The notes under the pieces are model-generated. The model had not been told where the DNA came from. It searched no databases and saw nothing but the letters and a program-made list of their open reading frames with translations. Shown piece after piece: positions 9,427-18,209 of a stretch of DNA of 64,000 nucleotides. The DNA is from Rhodococcoides kyotonense (lineage in GTDB: Bacteria; Actinomycetota; Actinomycetes; Mycobacteriales; Mycobacteriaceae), in NCBI RefSeq assembly GCF_900188125.1, contig NZ_FZOW01000016.1:1-64000 (forward strand), written 5' to 3'. The position numbers and the translations under genes were made by a program. Every line of letters starts with the position of its first letter. Position 1 is the stretch's first letter.

Positions 9427-9588
9427 CGATCAACATCGTAGGTGAGCGCGACGACACGGCCGCATATTCGCCCAATGGTCGGTTATGGATCGGAAAACAG
9501 ACCGAGAGACGGTATAGTGTGCGACGGGGATCACCAGGACGTGCAGGTACGGAACTGCCGAAGCGGGGATGGGAGGGCGCGGGAAACG

Positions 9589-10851
9589 ATGGTTGCAGTC
9601 GGCATGTCGATGGGTGCGAGCGGTATTCGCGCAGTGCGTACGTCCGACGGCGTCACATTCTCGGCCGAATGGTTCCCGTCGGTGGCGGCTGTACCCGATG
9701 CCGACGACGTCGCGCACGCCATTCGGACGATCGTCGATCGCCCCGATGCACCGCACTCGTTGGGCGTCGCGTTCCCCGACCCCAGTTACTCCGCTGCGCT
9801 GAAGGCCGCGCTGGTCGAGGAGTACGTCTCGGAGGTGCACATCATCTCGGAGATCGCGGGCACGCTCGAGAAGCTGCGCGCCGATCCCGACTTCCGGTAT
9901 CGCACCGTCGCGATCTACGACCTGGGCACCACGGGTCTGGACATGACCATCGCCGACATCGACAGCGGAACGGTGTACGCCGCCACCAGGTCACCCGAGA
10001 TCAGCGGCACCGTTCTCGATCGTGCCGTGCGCGACTACTTGATGACGCTGGACATCCTGGCCGTTCCGCGCACACCCGACGAAGAGGCAGGCCTTCTCGC
10101 GTTCAGCCGCGAGATCAAGGAAGCATTGTCGACGCACGAGGACACACAGACATCCGACGGCGCGTTCCGGTTGATGGACCGTCGGATGTTCGAGATCCGC
10201 ATCATGCGTCCCGCCGAGCGTTCGGCCATCGGTCTGCGCGACCTGGCCGAGATGTCCGAGATTCCGCCGGAGGTCGTCGTCACGATCGGCGGCGGCGCTC
10301 GCATTCCGCTCATCGAGGACATCCTGGGCCGCTACCTCAGGCTCCCCGTCATGAGCCCCCGGGAGCCCGAGTTGATCGCCGCCGAAGGCGCAGCTCTGTA
10401 CGCGACGCGTGTCGACGGGGTCCGTAACGCGGCCACCCCGCCGGCGAGGCGCAGCGCCAAGTCACTGTTGACGCCACTTCTGCGTTTCGGATTGCCGTCC
10501 GTCGTCGCGCTCGGTCTGTTGTCGTGGGTTGCGTGGCCGTCGTCCGACACGGCGTCGTCGCTCACCAGCGTCCCGACTCCGGCCGTCGAGCAGCCGTCGT
10601 CGACACCGGATTCGGTGACGAGCACACCGTCCCGCACCACTGCGCCACCACCTGCTCCTGCGGTCGCGGACAGCCCGACGACGACAGAGCCACCTCACGC
10701 CGATCCGGAAGCCCCGACACCGTATCTGCCACGTCACAACACGGGCGGGTACGTCGAGCCTCCTGCCCCGGCGCCGCCGCCGTTCCAGCTGCCGCACATC
10801 GAATTGCCTCGGATTCAACTACCTACCCTGCCGCCGTTGCCGTTCCCCTGA
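9589..10851 (+). CDS. Hsp70-like actin-fold ATPase with membrane anchor and Pro-rich tail
   Basis: The 420-residue protein has an actin/Hsp70-type nucleotide fold: phosphate-1-like [11 protein letters not shown] near the N terminus, phosphate-2 YDLGTTGLD (about 111-119) and the adenosine motif TIGGGARIP (about 228-236). There is no full substrate-binding domain. A single membrane helix (about 304-322) is followed by roughly 100 residues rich in Pro, Thr and Ser. It therefore looks like a membrane-tethered ATPase with an exported or surface-exposed tail rather than a chaperone. GGGAGG precedes the ATG at 9589. Divergent from the AfsR-type regulator. Its role is unknown. Confidence 0.78.
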   Translation: MVAVGMSMGASGIRAVRTSDGVTFSAEWFPSVAAVPDADDVAHAIRTIVDRPDAPHSLGVAFPDPSYSAALKAALVEEYVSEVHIISEIAGTLEKLRADPDFRYRTVAIYDLGTTGLDMTIADIDSGTVYAATRSPEISGTVLDRAVRDYLMTLDILAVPRTPDEEAGLLAFSREIKEALSTHEDTQTSDGAFRLMDRRMFEIRIMRPAERSAIGLRDLAEMSEIPPEVVVTIGGGARIPLIEDILGRYLRLPVMSPREPELIAAEGAALYATRVDGVRNAATPPARRSAKSLLTPLLRFGLPSVVALGLLSWVAWPSSDTASSLTSVPTPAVEQPSSTPDSVTSTPSRTTAPPPAPAVADSPTTTEPPHADPEAPTPYLPRHNTGGYVEPPAPAPPPFQLPHIELPRIQLPTLPPLPFP

Positions 10852-10916
10852 ACAGGCCACCGGAGAACACAGGACCTCACGAGACAGGCGCGGCCTCGAT
10901 GCGCAAAGATCGAACG

Positions 10917-11786
10917 ATGGCCACCACAGCACAATGGATCGAAGGCGCCCGTCCCCGTACGTTGCCGAACGCGATTGCACCGGTTCTCGTCGGAACGGGA
11001 GCAGCGGCGTCACTCGACGCGGCGGTGTGGTGGAAGGCGCTGCTGGCTCTGGTCGTCAGTCTCGCGCTGATCATCGGCGTCAACTTCGCCAACGACTACT
11101 CCGACGGCATCCGCGGCACCGACGACGAGCGCGTCGGTCCGCTTCGGCTCGTCGGATCGAAGGTCGCCTCACCGGGTTCCGTCAAGGCGGCCGCGATCGG
11201 GTGCTTCGCCGTCGGCGGCGTCGCGGGCCTGGTTCTCGCGGCGACGACGGCCTGGTGGCTCGTCGTCGTCGGCGCTGTCTGCATCGCAGGTGCGTGGTAT
11301 TACACAGGCGGCACGAAGCCGTACGGCTACGCGGGTCTCGGCGAGATCGCCGTATTCGTGTTCTTCGGACTCGTCGCGGTACTCGGCACACAGTTCGTGC
11401 AGGCGGACCGCGTCGACTGGGTGGGACTCGTGGCGGCCGTCGCCGTCGGGTCGTTCTCCAGCGCGGTGCTCGTCGCCAACAACCTACGTGACATCGACAC
11501 CGATCCGGACTCCGGAAAGCTCACGCTCGCAGTGCGTTTGGGTGACACGCGCACCCGACTGCTGCATCTGGCACTGATGGTCGTGCCGTTCGCGGTCACG
11601 GTGGCGCTCACTGCTCGGACACCGTGGGCGCTCGTCGCACTTCTCGCCCTGCCGCTCGCAGCACGGGCCAACAAGCCGGTTCGGTCCGGGCAGACCGGGT
11701 TCGCTCTCATTCCAGCGCTGCGCGACTCCGGCCTCGCCATGCTCGTGTGGGGCCTGGCCACCGGAGTCGCGCTGACGTTCGCCTAG
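10917..11786 (+). CDS. menA: 1,4-dihydroxy-2-naphthoate polyprenyltransferase
   Basis: This 289-residue UbiA-superfamily membrane enzyme attaches a polyprenyl chain to 1,4-dihydroxy-2-naphthoate in menaquinone synthesis. The start [16 protein letters not shown] and the Asp-rich motif NDYSD (about 60-64) are typical of actinobacterial MenA, as is a second acidic motif NNLRDIDTD. About eight membrane segments are predicted. I chose the ATG at 10917 by homology over the ATG at 10899. Its stop overlaps that of the convergent small membrane protein by 4 bp. Confidence 0.93.
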   Translation: MATTAQWIEGARPRTLPNAIAPVLVGTGAAASLDAAVWWKALLALVVSLALIIGVNFANDYSDGIRGTDDERVGPLRLVGSKVASPGSVKAAAIGCFAVGGVAGLVLAATTAWWLVVVGAVCIAGAWYYTGGTKPYGYAGLGEIAVFVFFGLVAVLGTQFVQADRVDWVGLVAAVAVGSFSSAVLVANNLRDIDTDPDSGKLTLAVRLGDTRTRLLHLALMVVPFAVTVALTARTPWALVALLALPLAARANKPVRSGQTGFALIPALRDSGLAMLVWGLATGVALTFA

Positions 11787-12163
11787 CGCTTGTCCGGAAC
11801 GAACGCTCCCAGCAGGAAGTTGACGATCGAAATGATCAGCGCACCCCAGAACGCTGCGCCGAAGGTGTCGATCGTCAGGCCGTAGTCCGTCGCCGACGAG
11901 ATCCACGCCGTCAGCATCAACATCAACGCGTTGATGACGAGCGTGAACAATCCGAGCGTCAGAATCAGCAGCGGCAGGGACAGTAGTTTCACCAGCGGTT
12001 TGATGAAGGCGTTGACGATCGTGAACACCGCCGCGATGCCTGCCAACACGAGCAGATCCCAGGCCGTGCCCCGACCTGAACTCGACACGGCGATCCCGGA
12101 CACCCATTGGGCGGCCAGCCAGATCGCAACTGCGTTGATCACGAGCCGTACGAGAAATGTCAT
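11783..12163 (-). CDS. Phage holin family 4-type small membrane protein
   Basis: The 126-residue protein has four hydrophobic segments, with the family hallmark [23 protein letters not shown] in the middle. Despite its Pfam-style name this family is a common chromosomal membrane protein in actinobacteria and there is no phage context. ATG at 12163 was chosen; a GTG at 12172 is an alternative. It is the last gene after palindromic element 1. Function unknown. Confidence 0.82.
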   Translation of the reverse strand: MTFLVRLVINAVAIWLAAQWVSGIAVSSSGRGTAWDLLVLAGIAAVFTIVNAFIKPLVKLLSLPLLILTLGLFTLVINALMLMLTAWISSATDYGLTIDTFGAAFWGALIISIVNFLLGAFVPDKR

Positions 12164-12177
12164 GCCCGACACCCTAT

Positions 12178-12217
12178 GTGAGTGAGAATGTATAGCGCTC
12201 TATACATTTTCACTCAC
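12178..12217. repeat. Palindromic element 1 (PAL family)
   Basis: The left arm GTGAGTGAGAATGTATAG and right arm CTATACATTTTCACTCAC flank the centre CGCT; there is one mismatch, G:T in RNA. It lies 7 bp beyond the stop of the ClpC-N gene and 15 bp upstream of the holin-type gene. Its left flank GACACCCTAT is shared with element 2. Confidence 0.85.
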
Positions 12218-12223
12218 GACGGC

Positions 12224-12772
12224 TTATGCCGCCTTGTCCAGCGATTCCGTGATCCGGTTCCGCAGGCCGTCGGGATCTCGCACGACGGCGGTGAATCCGT
12301 CGTCCGCTCCCCTGATCAACCCGAGCAGCAGGTGCTCGGACCGGATCTCGGAGTCCTTGCGCTGGATCGCCTCCCGCAACGACAGTTCGATCGCCTTCTT
12401 CGACGCGGGCGCGAACGCCAGGTGCCCGGTACGACGGCCCAGCCAGCCGCGCTTGTCCTGAGTCGGCTCGTCGAGCGCGCCCTCCCCGAACGACGCCTCC
12501 AGACTCGCTCGGACCGCGTCCAGGTCGATCCCGATCGACTCGAGGGCTTTGGCGTCGCCGTCCCCCAGTTCGCTGTCCGTCGACAGTGTCGCCCGCACCG
12601 AATCGACCGTGTAACCCTCGCGTTCCAGCAGTGATCGCAAACCCGAGTCCGCAGTATCGAGGACACCGAGGAACACGTGGACCGCCTCGATGCGGGGCGA
12701 CTTCGTTGCCCGGGCCTGTTCCTGCGCAGCCACGACGGCCATGCGGGCGCGCCCGGTGAATCGTTCGAACAT
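12224..12772 (-). CDS. Clp N-terminal domain protein, ClpC2-like
   Basis: The 182-residue protein is only a double Clp_N repeat with no AAA+ module. The first repeat begins MFERFTGRARMAVVAAQEQAR and the second has KKAIELSLREAI followed by SEHLLLGLIR, both close to the ClpC1 N domain. The Phe at position 2 and the Phe in LAFAP correspond to the two ClpC1 phenylalanines that bind cyclomarin. The gene follows a small HTH gene by 3 bp; together they reproduce the order of domains in mycobacterial ClpC2 (HTH then ClpC-N). Likely role: sensor or decoy for ClpC1 ligands, inferred. Confidence 0.85.
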   Translation of the reverse strand: MFERFTGRARMAVVAAQEQARATKSPRIEAVHVFLGVLDTADSGLRSLLEREGYTVDSVRATLSTDSELGDGDAKALESIGIDLDAVRASLEASFGEGALDEPTQDKRGWLGRRTGHLAFAPASKKAIELSLREAIQRKDSEIRSEHLLLGLIRGADDGFTAVVRDPDGLRNRITESLDKAA

Positions 12773-12775
12773 CTC

Positions 12776-12985
12776 CTACCTCCCGTTGTGCTTCTTGTGC
12801 ACGGCTTGCTTGCTGACGTCGAGCGCGTCGGCGATGGCCTGCCACGACCACCCCTGCCTGCGCGCATTCGTCACCTGAATAGCTTCGAGCCGCTCCAGCA
12901 GCCTGCGCAGCGCGAGAACGGCCCGGAGCCCTTCGCTCGGGTCGGGGCTGCCGGCTGCGGCGGCGAGTGTCGTTGCTTCGGTCAT
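12776..12985 (-). CDS. Small helix-turn-helix protein, partner of the ClpC-N gene
   Basis: This 69-residue protein ends in a helix-turn-helix (GWSWQAIADALDVSKQAVHKK, about residues 45-65) preceded by a helical segment. That motif resembles the HTH found in the N-terminal half of mycobacterial ClpC2 (SWSDIGKSMGVTKQAAQ). The ATG at 12985 lies at the expected transcription start (7 bp past a TAGATT -10), suggesting a leaderless mRNA. Two TTGACA-type inverted repeats overlap the promoter, so autorepression is likely. Longer upstream reading enters palindromic element 2 and is spurious. Confidence 0.8.
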   Translation of the reverse strand: MTEATTLAAAAGSPDPSEGLRAVLALRRLLERLEAIQVTNARRQGWSWQAIADALDVSKQAVHKKHNGR

Positions 12986-12988
12986 AGC

Positions 12989-13032
12989 TGTCAATCTAGG
13001 TTGACAAGCACGATTCGTCAACCCACGTTGAC
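12989..13032 (-). promoter_or_regulatory. Promoter and two operators of the HTH/ClpC-N operon
   Basis: Reading leftward, TTGACG (complement of 13016-13021), 17 bp, then TAGATT (complement of 12993-12998) form a good promoter 7 bp from the ATG. TGTCAA-TCTAGG-TTGACA (12989-13006) overlaps the -10 and GTCAAC-CCAC-GTTGAC (13017-13032) covers the -35, so a dimeric regulator bound to either would block transcription. Confidence 0.6.
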
Positions 13033-13087
13033 ACCCTATGTGAGTGAAAATGTATAGCCCTCTATACATTTTCACTCACATAGGGTG
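13032..13087. repeat. Palindromic element 2 (PAL family), longest copy
   Basis: Perfect 26 bp arms around the centre CCCT. The core arm is GTGAGTGAAAATGTATAG, extended outward by CACCCTAT on the left and its complement on the right. It lies between divergent promoters (HTH gene and pepN), so it cannot act as a terminator for either and its right end reaches the pepN ribosome site. Confidence 0.9.
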
Positions 13088-13093
13088 GTGGTC

Positions 13094-15556
13094 GTGAACA
13101 CCGCGAACCTGACCCGGACCGAAACCCGCCGCCGCTCGCGCCACATCGGCAACGTCGGCTACCGCGTCGAACTGGATCTGCGCGACGCGGTGGATTCACG
13201 CACGTTCGGCACACGCACGACCATCACGTTCGACGCCAGCACCCCGGCCACCTGGCTCGACTTCATCGGCGCGGAGGTCAGATCGGTGACGCTCGACGGC
13301 ACCGAGGTTCCGGTCGAGTACGACGGCTCCCGCATCCAACTCGTCGGGCTGGGCAAGTCGAACACCGTCGTCGTCGACGCCGTGGGTCGCTACAGCCGCA
13401 CGGGTGAGGGTCTGCATCGTTTCGTCGACCCCGCGGACGACGAGGTGTACCTCTACACACAGTACGAACCAGCCGATGCCCGACGAGTATTCGCGAACTT
13501 CGAACAGCCGGACATCAAGGCGCAGTTCACATTCACCGTCGACGCACCCGAGGGCTGGGAGGTGCTGTCCAACCGAATCGGCACCACGGACGGCGCGAGA
13601 ACCACGTTCGAGCCGACGCTTCCGATCTCCACGTACATCACCGCGATCGCCGCCGGCCCGTATCATCGTGCCGAATCGACGTGGCACAGAGGCGAATCGA
13701 CGATTCCGCTGGCTGCGTTGTGCCGCAAGTCCATTGCCGAACATTTCGATCCCGACGACATCTTCGAGATCACCAAACAGGGCCTCGACTTCTACCACGA
13801 CAGATTCGCATTTCCGTACCCCTTCGGCAAATACGACCAGATCTTCGTGCCCGAATACAACCTGGGCGCGATGGAGAATCCCGGGCTCGTCACGTTCACC
13901 GAGTCCTACGTATTCCGTTCCGCTGCAACCGAAGCACAGTACGAGCAGCGCGCCAATACGATCCTGCACGAGATGGCGCACATGTGGTTCGGCGATCTCG
14001 TGACCATGGAGTGGTGGGATGACCTGTGGCTCAAGGAATCCTTCGCCGACTTCATGGGCGCCTTCGCATCCGCGAACGCCACCCGTTTCACCGACGCATG
14101 GGTCAGCTTCGCCAATCGCCGCAAAGCGTGGGCGTACCTTCAGGATCAACTCCCGACGACGCATCCGATCGTTGCCGACATCCCCGACCTCGAGGCCGCG
14201 AAACTGAACTTCGACGGCATCACCTACGCGAAAGGCGCGAGCGTGCTGAAGCAACTCGCAGCCTACGTCGGCGAGGACGCCTTCTTCGAGGCCTCGCGCA
14301 ACTACTTCGCCGAATTCGCCTACAAGAACACCACTCTCGCGGATCTTCTCGGTCACGCGTCGACGGCATCGGGACGCAATCTCGACGAATGGGCCGCGGC
14401 GTGGCTACAGACCACGGGCGTCTCGACGCTCTCCTACACCGGCAGCGACACACGCAAGAACATGGGCATCGAGCAGACCGACCCTCGCCCGCACCGCGTC
14501 GCCGTCGGACTGTACGACGCGGATGCCGACGGCAACATCGTCCGGACGTCGCGGCGTGAGATCGACATCGCCGACGCGTACACACCACTCGAACTCCCCA
14601 GCGCCGCACTGGTTCTCCTCAATGACGACGACCTCACGTACGCCAAGATCCGGTTCGACGACGCCTCCCTCGAGACCATCCGGACCTCGTTGGATCGCGT
14701 CGTCGATCCTCTTGCGCGCGGACTGATCTGGTCGGCACTGTGGAACGCGACGCGCGACGCCGAACTCGATCCGCGCACCTACCTCGACATCGCGTCGCGG
14801 TTCGCCGCGTCGGAAAGCAAGGTCGGCGTTCTCGCCGCTGTCGTCGCGAACGCCCAGTTCGCCGTCGACCACTACGTCACCGATTCCGCTGCGGCAGCCG
14901 ATGATTGGCTCGCCACGTGCTGGTCTCGACTCGAAACCGCCGATCCGGGAAGCGACGCACAGATCGTGTGGCTGCGAGCCGTCGCCGCAGCTGCCACGAC
15001 GTCGGACGTGCGCTCGGGACAGATCGACCGACTGCTCGACGGCTCTCTCCCGATCGAGGGTATCGAGCTCGACCCCGAGCAGCGGTGGATGCTGCTGAAG
15101 TCGGTCAGTGCACGCGGAAAGGTGTCCGTCGCACGGCTCGATGCCGAATTGGACACGGACAACACTGCTTCCGGGCTCAACTCGCATCGCGCAGCCGTCG
15201 CCGCACAGCCCGATGCGGAGACCAAGGCGCACGCGTGGACCGCGTTGACCACCTCCGACGACCTCTCCAACGATGCCGTCGACGCCACGGTGTCGGGGTT
15301 CCGCGCAGGTGGTCGACGCGATCTCCTCGCCGCATACGACGACCGCTACTTCGACGCCATCGCGGACCTCTGGTCCACTCGCAGCATCGAAATCGCCCGA
15401 CGCCTCGTCGTCGGCCTGTTCCCGCAGCAGGACTCCACGGACGCGGCCGACACGTGGCTGGCCGCGCACGAATGGGCGCCTGCTGCACTGCGACGGTTGG
15501 TGATCGAGCAGCGTGACCACCTCGCCCGGGCCCTGCGGGTGCAGCAGGCGTTCTGA
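13094..15556 (+). CDS. pepN: Aminopeptidase N (M1 family zinc metalloprotease)
   Basis: This 820-residue cytosolic protease removes N-terminal residues from peptides. It has the substrate-binding GAMEN motif and the zinc site HEMAH (292-296) with the third ligand Glu315 in LWLKESFA, and the length usual for actinobacterial PepN. GTG at 13094 is preferred over GTGs at 13085 and 13088 because AGGGTGG then sits at ribosome-site distance and homology starts with NLTR. The ribosome site partly overlaps palindromic element 2. Confidence 0.94.
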   Translation: MNTANLTRTETRRRSRHIGNVGYRVELDLRDAVDSRTFGTRTTITFDASTPATWLDFIGAEVRSVTLDGTEVPVEYDGSRIQLVGLGKSNTVVVDAVGRYSRTGEGLHRFVDPADDEVYLYTQYEPADARRVFANFEQPDIKAQFTFTVDAPEGWEVLSNRIGTTDGARTTFEPTLPISTYITAIAAGPYHRAESTWHRGESTIPLAALCRKSIAEHFDPDDIFEITKQGLDFYHDRFAFPYPFGKYDQIFVPEYNLGAMENPGLVTFTESYVFRSAATEAQYEQRANTILHEMAHMWFGDLVTMEWWDDLWLKESFADFMGAFASANATRFTDAWVSFANRRKAWAYLQDQLPTTHPIVADIPDLEAAKLNFDGITYAKGASVLKQLAAYVGEDAFFEASRNYFAEFAYKNTTLADLLGHASTASGRNLDEWAAAWLQTTGVSTLSYTGSDTRKNMGIEQTDPRPHRVAVGLYDADADGNIVRTSRREIDIADAYTPLELPSAALVLLNDDDLTYAKIRFDDASLETIRTSLDRVVDPLARGLIWSALWNATRDAELDPRTYLDIASRFAASESKVGVLAAVVANAQFAVDHYVTDSAAAADDWLATCWSRLETADPGSDAQIVWLRAVAAAATTSDVRSGQIDRLLDGSLPIEGIELDPEQRWMLLKSVSARGKVSVARLDAELDTDNTASGLNSHRAAVAAQPDAETKAHAWTALTTSDDLSNDAVDATVSGFRAGGRRDLLAAYDDRYFDAIADLWSTRSIEIARRLVVGLFPQQDSTDAADTWLAAHEWAPAALRRLVIEQRDHLARALRVQQAF

Positions 15557-15565
15557 GACGGACAG

Positions 15566-15893
15566 TCAGCCTAGGCGCGACGCGAGCCACCACAGCGTCG
15601 CGTCCGCCTGTTCCAGCTGCATCCGGCGCAGGTGGGGAAGCCCAGGCGGGGCAGGCAGATGACCGTCACGCCAGGCTCGACCGGCCAGCCCCGCGAGGAC
15701 GACATCGACGTCGCGTTGTGGCGGATCTACCCACGCCGACTTGCGCAGGAATCGCTCCGGATCGTAGCCGCACGCTGCGATGTCCGGGGCGACACGCACC
15801 ATGTCAACCCACCCCGGTGACACCCAGCGGTGCGTCCAATCGACGAGCCACAATCTGCCGCCAGGCTCACGAACGACGTTGTCACGCTTATAA
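15566..15893 (-). pseudogene. Phosphotransferase (APH-like) C-terminal relic
   Basis: The translation KRDNVVREPGGRLWLVDW, followed by SPGWVDMVRVAPDI and ending ATLWWLASRLG, matches the second half of aminoglycoside-phosphotransferase-type kinases (catalytic-loop DN and the following D of the DW motif). The N lobe and the HGD part of the catalytic loop are missing. Upstream in the same frame the sequence is unrelated and coincides with a HAD-type motif in another frame. It is therefore a 3' remnant created by a deletion, not a working kinase. Confidence 0.6.
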
Positions 15894-15974
15894 GCGGCGG
15901 ATTCGAATCCTCGGACGTACGTAGCGTTCCGTCTATGTCGAGGGCAACCAGCAGCGCGCCTGGCCTCGAAACAT
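15894..15974 (-). pseudogene. HAD-hydrolase 5' relic fused to the kinase remnant
   Basis: A good ribosome site (GGAGGAG) precedes an ATG at 15974. After a frame change the sequence reads ALLVALDIDGTLRTS, the DxDGT nucleophile motif of HAD phosphatases. The ATG frame itself stops after 13 codons. Only about 27 codons are left before the kinase remnant begins, so this appears to be the decayed beginning of a HAD gene. Confidence 0.5.
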
Positions 15975-16189
15975 GGATACTCCTCCGAAAGATTCTGCGA
16001 CAGTCCTCCTTGCGGTGGATCGACTCGAATGCGATCGAACCCGATGCCCACTCGGCCCTCCCATCGCGCCAGATAATGTCACGACGCCATACCAGGATAG
16101 ACGTCGTCCATCGAAATTGGCCGAGTGCTGCTGCAGTGGTTGATGATTCAGAATTCAATCCTTGCCGGTGAGCTTTCGGTCCAGTACTG

Positions 16190-16205
16190 TAGAACATATG
16201 TTCGA
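16190..16205. promoter_or_regulatory. Putative LexA/SOS box overlapping the HNH gene start
   Basis: TAGAACATATGTTCGA matches TCGAAC-N4-GTTCGA at 11 of 12 arm positions. The ATG start codon of the HNH gene (16198) lies inside it. Confidence 0.6.
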
Positions 16206-18186
16206 CACGGGGGTTTCGACTGGAGGTCCAGCTGCGGCTCTCATGTGCGCGCCGGGCTCCGAGTTGCCGGGTGCATGTGACACGGATGCGTGCGTGGCGG
16301 GATTGTCTATGTTCGCTGCCCGGTACCAGGTGGCGGAGAACGTAGCGCGAGCCAAGACAGCCGAGACGGTATGCGAGATCGCCGAACTCCGATTGTCCGA
16401 GGCCGAGAACACCGGCGGTGACGCCTCGGAGACGGTTCGCGCTGTCGTGTCCGAGGTGGCGGCGGTGCTGTCGTTGTCGCACAAAGTGGCTGGTCCATTA
16501 CTCGAGGTCGGTCTCGATCTCCATCGATTGCCATTGACGGCGTTGCGATTCGTGTTCGGAAGTCTGGAATGGGCGAGGGTTCAAGTGTTGACCTCGGTAC
16601 TCGGCCAGGCGTGCGACAAGACCATCGCGGCGCTCGAGTTCGAGGCCGTCGCAGCGGCGGAGCACCTGACTCCCCGATCGCTACGAGTCCGATTGTGGCG
16701 GATGTGGTTTCGTTTCGACCGAGAAGAGGCGACGGCAGCCAAGTCTGCCGCGTTGAAAGGTGAGCGGGGCGTGTCCATTGCGCCGCATCATGATGGGACC
16801 ACCCGGCTGACAGCGGCGCTGAGCGACCTCGAGGGAGCGGAGGCAGAGGCACTGATCGTCGAGATGTGCGGAACGGTATGCGACAAGGACCCGCGAACCC
16901 TGAAAGCGTTGCGGGCCGATGGATTGGTCGCGTTGCTGCACGGTGAGCACGCTCTCGAATGCCGATGCGATCTCGCGGAAGAGTGCCCACAGTATGGAGT
17001 AGCGGACGCGCCGGAACCTCGGCGTGGACATCTGCTGCAGATCCTGGTCGACGTACAGACATTGCTGGGACTCACCGCGGAGCCCGCGGTACTGGCCGAT
17101 GGCACACCACTCGATGCAGAAACGGTGCGGATCGTAGCCGAGGATGCGCAGTGGCAGGGACTGCTGACCGAACTACTGACCGTACTGAAAGCACAAGGAA
17201 CAGAGAGTGATTCGACCCAGTCACGCGATGACAGCACCGCAGACCCCGAAGGGCGACCCGGCGACTCGAACAGTGGCAACGAAGACAAGAACAATTCGGC
17301 GCGCGACGTAACGGCAGACAGCGCAGACCCCGATGGCCGGCCGACCGCCGAGCGCTCGGAGGCTCCCGCGGTCCAGGTGCCACGGCTGATCGCGCGCGGC
17401 CGAGCCAGGCCCGCTGGGACGGTTCCGGCGATCGAGACATGCACACAGGCTCGCCGCGAATCGAGCGGTGCACCAACGGGATTCGGCGCGGCGAGTGAGT
17501 CCGTGCGCGCACAGACGGTCGCGATGCTGCTCGCCGCGATCGAACGGGATCCAACCCGTGCCTCCGGGATCCACACCGACGGCCATGGAGGCCACACCGA
17601 CCCTCCGCGGGGCGCACTTACGTACCGTCCGTCGTCGGAAGTGGCGGCTCGGGTGCGCATGACGTACAGCACCTGCACCCATCCCGGTTGCGACGTCCCG
17701 TCGACGCGATGCGAACTCGATCACATCGTGCCGTTCGACCACGACGATCCGCACCGCGGTGGATGGAGCATCGAGTCTAATCTGCATCCCACCTGCAAGA
17801 ACCATCACCAGTTGAAGAACCATCACCAGTTGAAAACGTCGCGAGCCTGGTCGGTCGCAATGCTTGACGGTGGCGCGATCCTGTGGACCAGCCGCGCCGG
17901 GACTCGAAAGATCACCTTGCCCGAGCTGGGATGCCCGACGACGCCCCGCACCAGGAAGCGGAGCAGTCCGGCACCGAAACCGGATCCGAATGCGCCACCG
18001 TGGTGGGAAGAGAAGACCTGGTGGGAGAAGCACATGCCTGCGGGTACAGCACCACCGTCGCGCGCAGACGTACGTGCCGTGGCGTCCGACGCTGCCCGCG
18101 TGAAGATGCGGACCGTCAGGCGACGTTTTCGCGAACACCGCGTCGCGCAGTGGTTCCGCGACCGACACGAACCGGCACCGTTCTGA
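16198..18186 (+). CDS. DUF222 and HNH endonuclease domain protein
   Basis: This 662-residue protein has an N-terminal DUF222 region (about 30-300), an acidic low-complexity linker (about 335-400) and a C-terminal HNH nuclease. The HNH core includes CTHPGCD, CELDHIVPFDH and LHPTCKNHH, so zinc Cys pairs and the catalytic His remain. Directly after the final motif, NHHQLK is repeated by an 18 bp tandem duplication (17797-17832). The ATG at 16198 is preferred over a TTG at 16162. Paralogue of the truncated gene at 1-1395; both carry SOS-like boxes. Confidence 0.88.
   Translation: MFDTGVSTGGPAAALMCAPGSELPGACDTDACVAGLSMFAARYQVAENVARAKTAETVCEIAELRLSEAENTGGDASETVRAVVSEVAAVLSLSHKVAGPLLEVGLDLHRLPLTALRFVFGSLEWARVQVLTSVLGQACDKTIAALEFEAVAAAEHLTPRSLRVRLWRMWFRFDREEATAAKSAALKGERGVSIAPHHDGTTRLTAALSDLEGAEAEALIVEMCGTVCDKDPRTLKALRADGLVALLHGEHALECRCDLAEECPQYGVADAPEPRRGHLLQILVDVQTLLGLTAEPAVLADGTPLDAETVRIVAEDAQWQGLLTELLTVLKAQGTESDSTQSRDDSTADPEGRPGDSNSGNEDKNNSARDVTADSADPDGRPTAERSEAPAVQVPRLIARGRARPAGTVPAIETCTQARRESSGAPTGFGAASESVRAQTVAMLLAAIERDPTRASGIHTDGHGGHTDPPRGALTYRPSSEVAARVRMTYSTCTHPGCDVPSTRCELDHIVPFDHDDPHRGGWSIESNLHPTCKNHHQLKNHHQLKTSRAWSVAMLDGGAILWTSRAGTRKITLPELGCPTTPRTRKRSSPAPKPDPNAPPWWEEKTWWEKHMPAGTAPPSRADVRAVASDAARVKMRTVRRRFREHRVAQWFRDRHEPAPF
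17797..17832 (+). repeat. 18 bp in-frame tandem duplication in the HNH motif
   Basis: AAGAACCATCACCAGTTG occurs twice in immediate succession. It adds six residues (KNHHQL) at the end of the HNH core, where the family normally has one copy. Confidence 0.95.
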
Positions 18187-18209
18187 GAGGAACCACTAGG
18201 CTCGAGCCC

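Noticed and set aside
11783-12163. Prophage remnant suggested by a holin-type protein
   Set aside because: No other phage gene is nearby and this family is a common chromosomal membrane protein.
15890-15910. tRNA-like T-loop (GGATTCGAATCC)
   Set aside because: The five-base T stem does not pair on either strand and no acceptor or anticodon arm is present; it belongs to the HAD/kinase relic.
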